In this document: positions 1 to 10,400 of the stretch, piece by piece
Position numbering within the stretch: the stretch's first letter is position 1
How the letters are laid out: each line of letters begins with the position of its first letter
NCBI RefSeq assembly: GCF_001894785.1
Contig: NZ_BCWW01000002.1
Coordinates: 310,001 to 374,000, forward strand
Length of the DNA stretch: 64,000 bases
Direction of reading: 5' to 3'
From: Rhodococcoides fascians NBRC 12155 = LMG 3623
Lineage (GTDB): Bacteria; Actinomycetota; Actinomycetes; Mycobacteriales; Mycobacteriaceae
Notes under the pieces: generated by a model
What the model was told of the DNA's origin: nothing
Database searches by the model: none
The model's input: only the letters and a program-made list of their open reading frames with translations
Made by a program: the position numbers and the translations under genes

Positions 1-515
1 GCCTCGAAGATCGATGCGTTGCAGGCACTTAGGAGCGAGCAGGTGCCAAAGACGGGCGTCAGAATGTCGAGCAACCCGAGGTGCCTACGGCACCGACCGA
101 GCCAACGCTGGCGATGAAGCTCGCGGTTGGCGCAATGACGGACTTACTCACCGGACTGCCGGGCGGTGCTTGAGATGTCCTGTAGATCGGACTTTTTGGA
201 TACATCGGAGCCGGTGTCGAAAGTCACTTACGTGGGCTGGAGTACCTAGTCTCCTTTGTCGTTTCTACCCGAGCTGGTTGGAACGCGCCCGGTATTTTCG
301 CTTGATTGTATCCACTGGCGTCGAAAATGGGGACGCGGATCGTCGTGACACCTCACAACGGGGAATTAGCCGATAAAGCGTTGTGAATCGAACTAATGAG
401 TGACGGGGTTCATGCTCGGTGCGCATCCGGTGCACGGAGATCAAATACTTATGTAACGATTGAGCGACACGGTAGCCCGTTGCAGGGTGGTACGAACGGA
501 CGAGGAGCTCGAAGC
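1..515. other. Left-edge stretch without a complete gene
   Basis: No complete gene is recognisable here. A reading frame from base 33 to a TGA at 171-173 ends in a protein-like tail (EVPTAPTEP ... TDLLTGLPGGA). It is closed upstream by a TAG at 30-32 and has no convincing start, so it may be the frameshifted 3' end of a gene lying outside the window. Bases 174-500 look non-coding and probably hold the promoter of the polysaccharide gene at 516. A purine-rich ribosome site (GAGGAG-like) lies at about 501-507. Confidence 0.3.
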
Positions 516-2132
516 ATGGAGATACAGGATTATCTGAAAATCCTGAAGGCGAGATGGATCATCATCGCCGTAACCGTGGTCGTAGCGATCCTTGGTGCCC
601 TGGGTGCGTCCCTACTGACGACGCCGCTGTACGAGTCGAGCGCCAGGATGTTCGTCTCTACCTCTGGTGGCGCGACGGTGAGTGAGACCTACCAGGGCAA
701 CCTGACCTCGCAGCAACTAGTGGCGTCGTACTCGGAATTGGCGACCAGCGACGCGTTGGCGGCACGGGTCCTCAACGTACTTCCGCTCGGGGGTATGAGC
801 GCGGCCCAGCTGGCATCGAAGGTGAAGGCGTCGTCGACTCCCGACACTGTTCTGTTCAATCTGACGGTCACCGATCCATCGCCTGAACGGGCTCGCGATA
901 TCGCCAATGCGATGGCGACCGAGCTGACCGAGCAAGTCCGAGAACTGGAGACGCCCGCCAATGGCGGTGACCCCGCAGCTGGCGTCAAGACGTTCCAACA
1001 GGCTGAGGCGTCGTCAACGCCTGTCAGCCCTAAGACCAAGCGCAACCTCGCCCTGGGTGCGGCTGTCGGACTTTTGCTCGGAATTGCCCTCGCGGTTCTG
1101 CGCGACCGGCTCGACAACACCATCAAGGGTCGTCGCGAGATCGAGTCGATCTCCGGCAAGGCGCTCGTCGGCACAATTCCGTTCGACAAAGAGCGTAAGA
1201 CGCATCCGGCAGTGGACTTCCAGGATCTCAGTCAGTCCGCGAGTGCCGAGGCATTCCGTGAGCTTCGCACCAACTTGCAGTTCCTCGAGGTCGACCATCC
1301 TCCGCGGGTCATCGTCGTCACGAGTGCGATTCCCAGTGAAGGCAAGACGACCACCGCAGTGAATCTCGCTGTGGCCCTTGCCGAAGCAGGTCACCATGTG
1401 GCTCTCGTGGAAGGCGATCTGCGTCGTCCGCGGGTGTCGAAGTACATGGGCCTCATCGGCTCGGTGGGACTGAGTACCGTTCTCGCCGGCCAAGCAACGG
1501 TCGAGGAGGTGCTGCAGCCGACCAAGTACGAAGGCCTGCAGGCCATGGCATCGGGCCCCATCCCGCCCAACCCGTCGGAGCTGTTGGGCTCCGAAGCCTC
1601 GCGTGCTCTGTTGGTCGAACTGCGTTCGAGGTTCGACTACGTGATCGTCGACGGTGCCCCGTTGCTGCCCGTCACCGACTCGGCCGTCCTCACCACCCAT
1701 GCTGACGGTGCCCTGCTCGTCACGCGCTACGGACACACGAAGTCCAACGAACTCGCGCGAGCCATCAGCAACCTCGAGACCATCGGCGCACATGTTCTCG
1801 GCGTGGTGCTGGCGTTGACCCCGCAAAAGAAGGGGGACATGTACAGCTACTCGTACAACTACACCGCAGACACAAACCTGCCGCGTCAGGTTGTGCCCCC
1901 GGTTCCCGCACCGGCACCCCAAGGTCCGGTCCAGCATCCGACGCCGGCCGCTGCACCCACTCCGCCGCAAGCTGCCTCGGCATACCCCGGATCGGCGCAG
2001 CCTGCGCCTTCGGCACCGACCGAGACCGCACGCACGGCTGCCAGCGCGGCTCCGTACGCACGGGCACGCCGGCCCGAGGTACACACCGACCCGTCGACGA
2101 ACGGCACCGACAACCCCCGTTTTCGTAAATAG
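516..2132 (+). CDS. Wzz-type chain-length determinant fused to a BY-kinase
   Basis: A 538-residue polysaccharide co-polymerase and autokinase expected to control chain length and export of an extracellular or capsular polysaccharide at the inner membrane. The N-terminal Wzz part is bounded by membrane helices at about residues 14-34 and 177-195. The cytoplasmic kinase follows, with a Walker A motif (PSEGKTTT, about 270-282), an A' motif (VEGDLRRP, about 300) and Walker B (YVIVDGAP, about 375). A tyrosine cluster (MYSYSYNY, about 441) is the likely autophosphorylation site, followed by a Pro/Ala-rich tail. The ATG at 516 follows a good ribosome site; an in-frame ATG at 396 encodes a non-conserved-looking leader. 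The initiating sugar transferase lies 17 kb away and is frameshifted. Confidence 0.93.
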   Translation: MEIQDYLKILKARWIIIAVTVVVAILGALGASLLTTPLYESSARMFVSTSGGATVSETYQGNLTSQQLVASYSELATSDALAARVLNVLPLGGMSAAQLASKVKASSTPDTVLFNLTVTDPSPERARDIANAMATELTEQVRELETPANGGDPAAGVKTFQQAEASSTPVSPKTKRNLALGAAVGLLLGIALAVLRDRLDNTIKGRREIESISGKALVGTIPFDKERKTHPAVDFQDLSQSASAEAFRELRTNLQFLEVDHPPRVIVVTSAIPSEGKTTTAVNLAVALAEAGHHVALVEGDLRRPRVSKYMGLIGSVGLSTVLAGQATVEEVLQPTKYEGLQAMASGPIPPNPSELLGSEASRALLVELRSRFDYVIVDGAPLLPVTDSAVLTTHADGALLVTRYGHTKSNELARAISNLETIGAHVLGVVLALTPQKKGDMYSYSYNYTADTNLPRQVVPPVPAPAPQGPVQHPTPAAAPTPPQAASAYPGSAQPAPSAPTETARTAASAAPYARARRPEVHTDPSTNGTDNPRFRK

Positions 2133-2190
2133 TCGGTTCCGCCAAAACAAGAGCAGTTAGCGTCGTGATTTATCACGGTCGCAGCAGACA

Positions 2191-2221
2191 ATGCCCCGCC
2201 ACATTCACAGTGGCGGGGCAT
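2191..2221. terminator. Bidirectional hairpin terminator
   Basis: A perfect 12-bp stem (ATGCCCCGCCAC and its complement) closes a 7-base loop. It lies 58 bases after the kinase stop and just beyond the stop of the small gene on the other strand, so it could serve both. There is no long T run, which is usual in high-GC actinobacteria. Confidence 0.8.
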
Positions 2222-2237
2222 AGTCGATTGCTGGAAG

Positions 2238-2372
2238 CTAGACGCGACCCTCGAATTCCGCGACCACGAACAGCACGATCAGTGCAAGCGTCAGGACTAT
2301 CAACACGATCCAAACAAATGGATGCGCATTTTCTGGTGGCCTGACTCGGTCCCTACGTCGTTTTCCGAACAC
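2238..2372 (-). CDS. 44-residue single-pass membrane protein, family member 1
   Basis: A very small protein with a basic N-terminus (MFGKRRRDRVRPP), one strongly hydrophobic helix (about residues 19-38) and the C-terminus EFEGRV. The GTG start was chosen because the product then aligns without gaps, over exactly 44 residues, with the protein at 63525-63659: K4, R5, V10-R-P-P13, P18 and E41-G-R43 are identical. It lies downstream of the DUF4012 gene on the same strand and ends at the hairpin at 2191. No clear ribosome site is visible. Function unknown; the topology suggests a small regulator or membrane stabiliser, but this is inference. Confidence 0.65.
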   Translation of the reverse strand: MFGKRRRDRVRPPENAHPFVWIVLIVLTLALIVLFVVAEFEGRV

Positions 2373-2488
2373 GAAGCGAACTGTAAGTCAGTCGGAGAAC
2401 AACCGCAGCCCCGTCGCGCCCTCTGTGACGAAGACGCGCGGGGCTGTGGTCATCTGGCTTTCAACTCCAGGACATCATCACCGGGCAA

Positions 2489-4264
2489 TCAGCACTGCGG
2501 AACGTCGATGCTGACCGTCGGCTGATCGACCAAGGGCTGCACGGGCACCGTCGCCTCACCCGGAGTCGAGGGCTCCTCGAGCTCCCAGGTCACCGTCTGC
2601 GACTTCCCTGGCGGGATGGTGAGATACGCGGCCTGCACGGGGCGACCCAATTCGGTGCCGGCCTGGATGGAGAATCCGGAAACACCGTTCACCTTCATGG
2701 ACGTGATTTTCGCGCCCTGAGTGCCGTACAGATAGACGATCGACTCGTTGGTGCCGTACGGGACGTTGGGCTGAAATGTGCTCGCCACGTACGACGTCAG
2801 GCCGTTCGGATCCACGTTGTTGGTCAGTGTCGCCGTCACTGTCGACTTACGCGTACCGGCGGTGCAGGATTCTGCCGAATATTTGATATCGCGGGCCAGG
2901 TAGTAATCGAGCTTGTTGCCACCGGCATTGTTGACCACCACATTGGCGTAGGGAGCCGGGCTGTCCGGCAACACGTGACCCACCTTGGTTCCGGCCAGAA
3001 TTGCCTCCTCGGCCGGATCTGCGCTCCACACCGAAATGCGGCCCTCACTGCCGGCGCGGCCCACCGCGTCGAGCAAAGATCTGGTCGGGGCAGCGCCTGT
3101 CGTCATCTTCCCCACCACCGCAGACGCAATCTGCTGCAGATACGCCTTGCGTGCCAACTGGTCGTCGCCGAACCTCGAATAGGCTGTGCTGAGGGTGATT
3201 TCGACGACGTTGTCTGCGGTGATCTGCTCTCCGTCGGCCAGTGTGACCGGCCCGGTGGCACCGAGGATGTAACTCAATGCAATCGGATCGGTGGCGATGG
3301 CACCGTTGAGCACCTCGCCGGTCTGCTCCGTCCACATCGACGACCAGATCTGGCCGGCATACGGAAAGTGTGGGCTCGCATTCGAGTTACGGAAGTCGGT
3401 CGTGGTGTTACGCGGTGCCCACAGTGCGTTGTACTCGGGGCCCAGGTCGATGGGCTGCTTCGCGAATTCGAGTTCGTTGTTGGCACCGAGAGTGTCGACA
3501 CGGGCAGTGCCGTTCTCGGCGCGAATGATGCCGTAACCACCGAGCAGGCCGCCGGTGCCGCGGGCCTCCGCGTTGGTCTGGAACGCGAGAAAGTAACTGC
3601 GCGGGCCGTTGTCGCCGAGCATCGACGGCATTAGCTGACTGGCGATGCGCGTGTTGGTGAGCAGGCCTGCGAGGTCGTGTGTTTGATCGATCAACGACGT
3701 ACGTGCGTCGCTGACGACGCCGAGGAATGCGGGCTCGTCCACTTGCTGGGCTTGGAGGCTCAATTCCTCGGCTGCGGCGGCGGTCTGCTCCAGCACAGGT
3801 TGTGCGTCCCGGAGAGCGGCGGTATCGACCTTGCCGCCACCTTCGACGAGGCTGCTCGGGTTCAGGCTTTCGCCCGCCGTCGATGCGGGAGTGAGGACGT
3901 CCACGGCCAAACCGTGCACCACGTCGGTGATCTGAGCTACCGATTTCAGCGGACTACCAAGGTAAGGAACGGCTTTCGCGATCGAAAACGGGATGGACGT
4001 CGTTGCCGACGCCGCGTCGTCCGCCGATTCCGAGGCCCGAGCGGCCGCGGCCTCGGCACCGGCCGCATCACCTTCGAGCAGAGCATCTTTCGCCTGCGTA
4101 GCGGAGTCTCGCGTGGCGTTCAGGCTGGACTGCGCGGTGTAGGCCTCGTAGCCCAGCCACACCAGAAATGCGACGAGAACGACCAGCAACACCCCTACCG
4201 TCAAGAGAATCGGCCGCTTCTTGCCGGATCGAGAACCACGAACATCGGTGGAACTGGTCGCCAT
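2489..4264 (-). CDS. DUF4012 domain membrane-anchored protein
   Basis: A 591-residue protein with a short cytoplasmic tail, one membrane helix at about residues 19-38, an Ala-rich helical stretch (about 40-110) and a large extracellular part typical of DUF4012 proteins, which are frequent in actinobacterial polysaccharide loci and have no established biochemical function. The ATG at 4264 (MATSS) has a GAGAGG-like ribosome site at proper distance; an in-frame ATG at 4285 is the alternative and lacks one. It is convergent with the Wzz/BY-kinase gene and divergent from the NRPS gene. A role in cell-surface glycan assembly is inferred from the neighbour only. Confidence 0.85.
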   Translation of the reverse strand: MATSSTDVRGSRSGKKRPILLTVGVLLVVLVAFLVWLGYEAYTAQSSLNATRDSATQAKDALLEGDAAGAEAAAARASESADDAASATTSIPFSIAKAVPYLGSPLKSVAQITDVVHGLAVDVLTPASTAGESLNPSSLVEGGGKVDTAALRDAQPVLEQTAAAAEELSLQAQQVDEPAFLGVVSDARTSLIDQTHDLAGLLTNTRIASQLMPSMLGDNGPRSYFLAFQTNAEARGTGGLLGGYGIIRAENGTARVDTLGANNELEFAKQPIDLGPEYNALWAPRNTTTDFRNSNASPHFPYAGQIWSSMWTEQTGEVLNGAIATDPIALSYILGATGPVTLADGEQITADNVVEITLSTAYSRFGDDQLARKAYLQQIASAVVGKMTTGAAPTRSLLDAVGRAGSEGRISVWSADPAEEAILAGTKVGHVLPDSPAPYANVVVNNAGGNKLDYYLARDIKYSAESCTAGTRKSTVTATLTNNVDPNGLTSYVASTFQPNVPYGTNESIVYLYGTQGAKITSMKVNGVSGFSIQAGTELGRPVQAAYLTIPPGKSQTVTWELEEPSTPGEATVPVQPLVDQPTVSIDVPQC

Positions 4265-4471
4265 TGTCGGTGGCCTCTCGGTCATAGGAAGTCGGTCGAG
4301 TGCTTAGCCTAAAGGGGAGCGGCGGTTCCGGCGTACCTGTCGTCCGATCCGGGTAGAGCATTCACAATGGGTCGACTAGGTTTGTCACGGGCGATGTAGA
4401 TCGACGTTGCTGGGCGGCACGTCAGCCGAAAATTCACGCCGTCGAAGCATATGCGTTGAGGAGGTCATCGA

Positions 4472-7400
4472 GTGTCGCCAGAGGTTGGTGAGCTGTTCGA
4501 GGATGGCCGCTTCCCTTTGTCCGCTGCACAGATGAATATCTATCTCGCCCAGCAGCTGGCACCGGACGTGCCGTTCACCATTGCTCAATACGTCGAAATT
4601 CGTGGCGATATCGATCCGGCCGTATTGATCCGAGCCACGGACATCGCCTGCAGGCAACTCGAATCGCCCGCAGTGCGGATCGGACTGCACGACGGTCATC
4701 CGTACCAGTGGCGAGACCTCCGGGTGCCGTACGCGATGATCTATCGCGATTTCCGAGACCGCGAGAATCCCGTCGAGGATGCCCAGCGCTACATGGACGA
4801 GCAGTACCGTCGCCCCGTCGATCTCGTTCGCGATCAGTTGATCGCCTCCGAGATCATTCAGGTGAATGAGGCGCACTACTACTGGTACAGCCGCGCCCAC
4901 CACATCGTCATGGACGGTCTCGGCGCGATCTCCGTCCAGGAACGCACCGCAGCGGTGTACACCGCGTTGACCGAGGGCACCGAGATACCCAAGACGCGCG
5001 CCATCGGCGTCCGTGAGATCTACGACTACGAGGCTGCCTACCCCAACTCCTCCCGCTACGACACCGACCGCCAGTACTGGCTCGGCCGACTCGACGGCCA
5101 CCTCGACGCACCCCGACTGGCAGGCAACACGTACACGCGCGCGGCACCGAGCGGCGTGACGGTCAGTGTCGGTGCCGTGCTGGACGCAGACCTCACCGAA
5201 GCCGTGGCGGCCGTGGCACATCGGTACAACAGCTCCGACGTGCCCGTCGTGCTCGCCACGTTCGCGCTGTACCTAGCGCGCATGACCGACACCGACGACG
5301 TGATGCTCAGCCTGCCGGTATCGGGCCGAGCCACCACCAAACTGCGGGAATCCTCCGGGATGATGTCCAACGTCGTGCCCCTGCGCATCGGCGTCGAACA
5401 GGGCGTGACGGTCGAAGAACTCCTGCGACGCATTCAGGTGGAACTCACCGGCGCGCTGCGCCATCAGCGATTCCGCGTCGAGGACATGCAGCGCGAGACC
5501 GGCGACGGCACCGGCAGCGCTGCCGCGGGACGCGGAGTGTTCGGCCCCACGGTCAACATCATGATGTACAACAGCACAATTCGGCTCGGCGACGTCATCG
5601 GCGAATACCGCGTGCTCTCCAGCGGCCCCATCGACGACATGATGGTCAACGTCTACCCCGGAGTCGCAGGCACCAGCACCCGCGTCGACTTCCTCGGCAA
5701 CCCGGCTCTCTACTCCACCGACGAGCTCGCAGCCCATCACCGCCGGTTCCTGGTTCTGCTGCGTGCGGTGGTCAATGCCCCTGAGGGCCTTGCCGTATCG
5801 GAACTGGACGTGCTCGACGCCGACGACGAATCAGCGTTGCTGAATGCACGTCCAGCGGACAGGGTGACGCCGGCACCGCTGCCGTCGCTGCTGCGACGCG
5901 GTGCGGTGGTGCGTGCCGCGGGTGTCGATCAGTCCAGTGAGGACTTCACCCGGGTCGCAGAACACATTGCAGCGCAACTGGTCTCGCTCGGTGCGGGCAT
6001 CGAGAAGCGCATCGCCGTGGCGATGGAACGCTCCTACGAATCCCTGCTTGCCTCGTGGTCGATCTCCACGGCCGGGTCGTCGTTCGTTCCGGTCGACCCC
6101 GCCGAGCCCACCGAGCGGCTGGCGACTGTGCTGACCGGCGCAGACATCGAATTCGGTATCACCACCAAGGATGTGCTGGAACAACTTCCGAACACGATCG
6201 AATGGTTCGACATCGAGGATCTGCTCGACGCGAACGAGCGTGACCTCGTGCCGCAGGCGCTGCACGTCGACAACGAGGCATACGTCATCCACACGTCGGG
6301 CTCGACCGGAAAACCCAAGGCCGTCAGCGTCACTCATCGCGGCCTGGCGCAACTGGCCGACAACGTCGTCGATCGGTATGCCGTCACCGCCGACTCACGA
6401 GTACTGCACCTGGCCTCGCCCGTGTTCGACGCCTCCATCCAGGAGGTTCTCGCGGCATTCGCGGCGGGTGCCACCCTGGTGATCGCCCCGGCCGATGTCT
6501 ACGCCGGGCCAGCCCTCGCCGAGTTCCTGGCCAGCGAGAAGATTACCCATCTGATCACCTCACCGACGGTGCTGGCGACACTCGACCCGGGAGATCTGCA
6601 CTCCATCGAGGTCTTCGACGTCGGCGGCGAAGAGTGCCCACCCACGTTGCGTGACCGGTTCGCTTCTCCTGAACGAACGATGTTCGACGCCTACGGCCCC
6701 ACCGAGGCAACGGTATTGGCGACTCTGTCTGCCCCGATGGTCGTCGGCGAACGGGTCACGATCGGTGCGCCGCTGCCGGGTGTTCGCGCACTGGTACTGG
6801 ATTCACACCTGCGGCCCACACCCCACGGCGGCGTCGGCGAGCTGTATCTCGGCGGCGACGGACTCGCCCGCGGATACGACGGCCAACCCGGTTCGACGGC
6901 GACGCGGTTCGTTGCCGACCCGGGCGTGGCGGGTGCGCGGCTGTACCGGACGGGTGACATCGTCCGATGGTCGTTCGACGGGTCCTCGCTCGAATACCTG
7001 GGCCGTTCCGACCAGCAGATACAACTGCACGGGCGTCGACTCGAACTCGGTGAGATCGACGCCGCAGCAACCTCATTCGCTGGAGTGACCGCGGCGGTGG
7101 CCGTCGTTCGCGACGACCGACTGGCCCTGTACGTCACCGGTGTGGCCGACGGGCTCGACGGCCATCTCCGGAACCGGTTGCCGGCATGGATGATTCCCCG
7201 TCACATCGTGGTTCTGGATGCACTGCCGATGACGGCGGGCGGCAAGGTCGACCGCCGGGCACTACCGACCCCCACCGCGCCGGCGGACACCGAGTACGTA
7301 CCGCCGCAGACCGAGAACGAACGCGCAGTCGCCGCTGCCTTCGCCGACGTCCTCGGCGTCGAGGAGGTGGGGCGTGAGCACTCCTTCTTCGAGCTCGGCG

Positions 7401-10400
7401 GTGATTCGCTCAGTGCCACCCGAGTTCTCGCTCGCCTCGGCTCGGGAGTCTCGCTCACCGCGTTGTTCGCCGACCCCACCGTCCGCGCCGTCGCGGCCGC
7501 CATCGATTCCTCGGCCGAGCGTGAAGTCTCGCTCGAACTGCTCGATACCGTTCTGCCCGAGCATGTCCCGTTGTCGTATGCGCAGCAGCGCCTGTGGTTC
7601 CTCAATCAGTTCGACCCCACATCGCCCGCGTACAACATGCCCATCGCCATCCGGGTCGCAGCGGGTAGCGATGCGTCACTGGTTCTGACGGCACTGCGCG
7701 ACGTCGCCGAACGACACGAAGCACTGCGCACCTACTACCCGGACGACGGCGACGGTCCGCGGCAGGTGGTGCGGCCCACCGACACCGTCCTGGTCGACGT
7801 ACCGGCGCGCACTGTGCCCGAGCATCACCTCGACGACGCCGTCGCGGCTATTGCCGGGCAGGGATTCGACGTCGCTGCCGACGTCCCCATCCGGGCAGCG
7901 CTGCTGAGCGTGGAGGAGTCCGGCGATACGGTGGTCGCCGTGGTGGTGCACCACATCTCGATGGACGGATGGTCCCTCGACCCACTCGTGCGCGACTTCG
8001 CGTTGGCCCACGCATCACGCACGGCCGGTCATGCACCGACGTGGCCACGCTTACGCGCGCAGTACGGCCAGTACTCGGTGTGGAACCGAGCGACGGTGGA
8101 TGCGGTTGCCGACGAACAACTCTCGTTCTGGACCTCGGTGCTGGGGCAGCGCGACACCGCGTTGGCGGAATTGCCGTCCGACTTCCCCCGGCCTGCCGTG
8201 CAATCCATGATCACCGACGCGGTTCCGTTCGAGATCGGACCGGACCTGCATGCGGGAATCCGTGAGCTGGCGCGGTCGAACAACGCGACCACGTTCATGG
8301 TGGTCCACGCCGCGGTGGCTGCGGCCCTGAGTCGATTCGGAACGTCGAACCGCGTGGTGGTCGGATCGCCGACGGCCGGGCGAGGCCACGAAGCCCTCGA
8401 CGAGATGGTCGGAATGTTCGTCGGAACCCTCCCTCTCGCAGTCACAGTGGACCCGGCCGGCAGTTTCGCCGACCTGCTGGGTGCCGTCCGTTCCGCAGAC
8501 CTCGACGCCTTCTCTCACTCGGACGTGCCGTTCGAGCGCATCGTCGACGCCGTGACCACCGATCGATCGCTGGACCGGCACCCGCTGTTCCAGGTGATGC
8601 TGGCATTCGACAACGCACCGCACCGAGCGGTCGACGACCTACCGTTCTCGGTGTTGGAGATACCCACTCGTACCTCGGAGTTCGACCTCAATCTCGTGCT
8701 GGAGGAATCGTCCGCCGGGCATGCCGAGTCGGACGGTCTCGTGGGGCAGATCGAATATGCGCTCGACCTGTATCAGCGGGCCACCGTCGAACAGTTCGCG
8801 TCGGCGGTGACGGCACTCCTGCATGCGGCGGTGTCGGACTCCGCATTTGTCGTCGGCAATCTTGCTCTCGCCGATGCGCCGACGCAGCCGGCCGAATCCG
8901 GCACTGGCACGTTCCTCGATGTGTTGGTCGGTGGCACAGCCGATTCGGTGGCTATCGATGGTCTGGAATCGCTGACGTACTCCGAACTCGATCGCCGATC
9001 CAACCGGATTGCGAGACTGTTGATCGCCCACGGCGTCGGACCGGAAACCCTCGTTGCGTTGTCGCTCGAGCGCTCGGCCGAGTACATCGTGGCGCTGTGG
9101 TCCGTGGTGAAGGCCGGCGGCGCATTCGTACCGGTGGATCCCCGCTACCCGGCGGCCCGTCGGGAGCAGATGCTGGGGCCCATCGAGATCGGCTTCGGCG
9201 GAACGGAACCGGGAGTGGGGTGGGTCGAGGAGAGCCACGCGCAGACGTTCAGCGACGCACCACTGACCGACGAAGACCGACTGGCGATCCTCCGACCCGC
9301 GCACCCCGCCTACGTGATCCATACGTCCGGTTCCACCGGCACACCCAAGCCCGTCGTCGTGACGCATCTGGGTGTGTATTCACTGGCGCAGCAGGTTGTT
9401 TCGCGCTACGGAGTCGAAGCGACGTCGCGAGTGTTGCACGGATACTCGGTGAACTTCGATGCCGCGGTGCTCGAGCTTGTGCTCGCATTCGGGGCCGGAG
9501 CGACCATGGTGATCGCGCCACGTGATCTCCTCGGCGGTGAGGAGATGGCTGCCTTCCTCGCTCAGCACCGGGTGACCCACTACCTGTCCACGCCCGCGGT
9601 ACTCGCGACGGTACCGCCGGTGGACGGCGTCGAGACCGTCGCCGTCGGCGGAGATGTGCTGGGTGCCGGGGTTGTCGACGCGTGGTCGGCCGGACGCTCG
9701 ATGCTCAACGCCTACGGACCCAGCGAAGCCACGGTGGTGGCCACCCTGGCCGAATCCCTGCGCGCTGGAGGGCCCGTCACGATCGGCCGACCGTTGGACC
9801 ACGTCGGAGCATTCGTGCTCGACGACCGGTTGCAGCCGGTGCCACTCGGAGGCGTCGGAGAGCTGTATCTCGCGGGGTCCGGCGTGGCCCGCGGCTACCG
9901 AGCCGATTCGGCCGCGACTGCCGCGCGCTTCGTCGCAACCGCCGGCGGTGCCCGGATGTACCGGACCGGCGATCTTGTTCGACGTGAGCTCTCGGGACTG
10001 CTCGACTACCGCGGTCGGCGCGACGATCAGGTGCAGATCAACGGTGTGCGCATCGAACTGGGCGACATCGAGAGCGCACTGACGGCACATCCCGACGTCA
10101 GCGCGGCGACAGCACTGGTGGTCGACAGCAGAATTCACGCCTGGGTGGTGGGAACCAGCGAGTTCGATGCGGCCCAGTGGCTCCTGGACCGGCTGCCGTT
10201 GGCGATGCAGCCGGCCGTCATCACGTCGATCGATCGTATTCCGTTGACCGGCAACGGAAAGGTGGACAAGGCGGCCTTGATTCCAGCGATAGCGTCGGAC
10301 TCCGAGTCGGGTGTCGGACGTACGTTGACGCAGGACGTCATTCTCGGAATCTTCGCCGACACGTTGGGAATCGATGCCCCCGCGGTCGACAGCAATTTCT

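Noticed and set aside
4301..4312. TTAGCCTAA core resembling an IdeR box upstream of the NRPS and DUF4012 genes
   Set aside because: Only the central nine bases fit; the flanks match the 19-base consensus at one of ten positions, and it lies closer to the DUF4012 start. It does not support a siderophore role for the NRPS.
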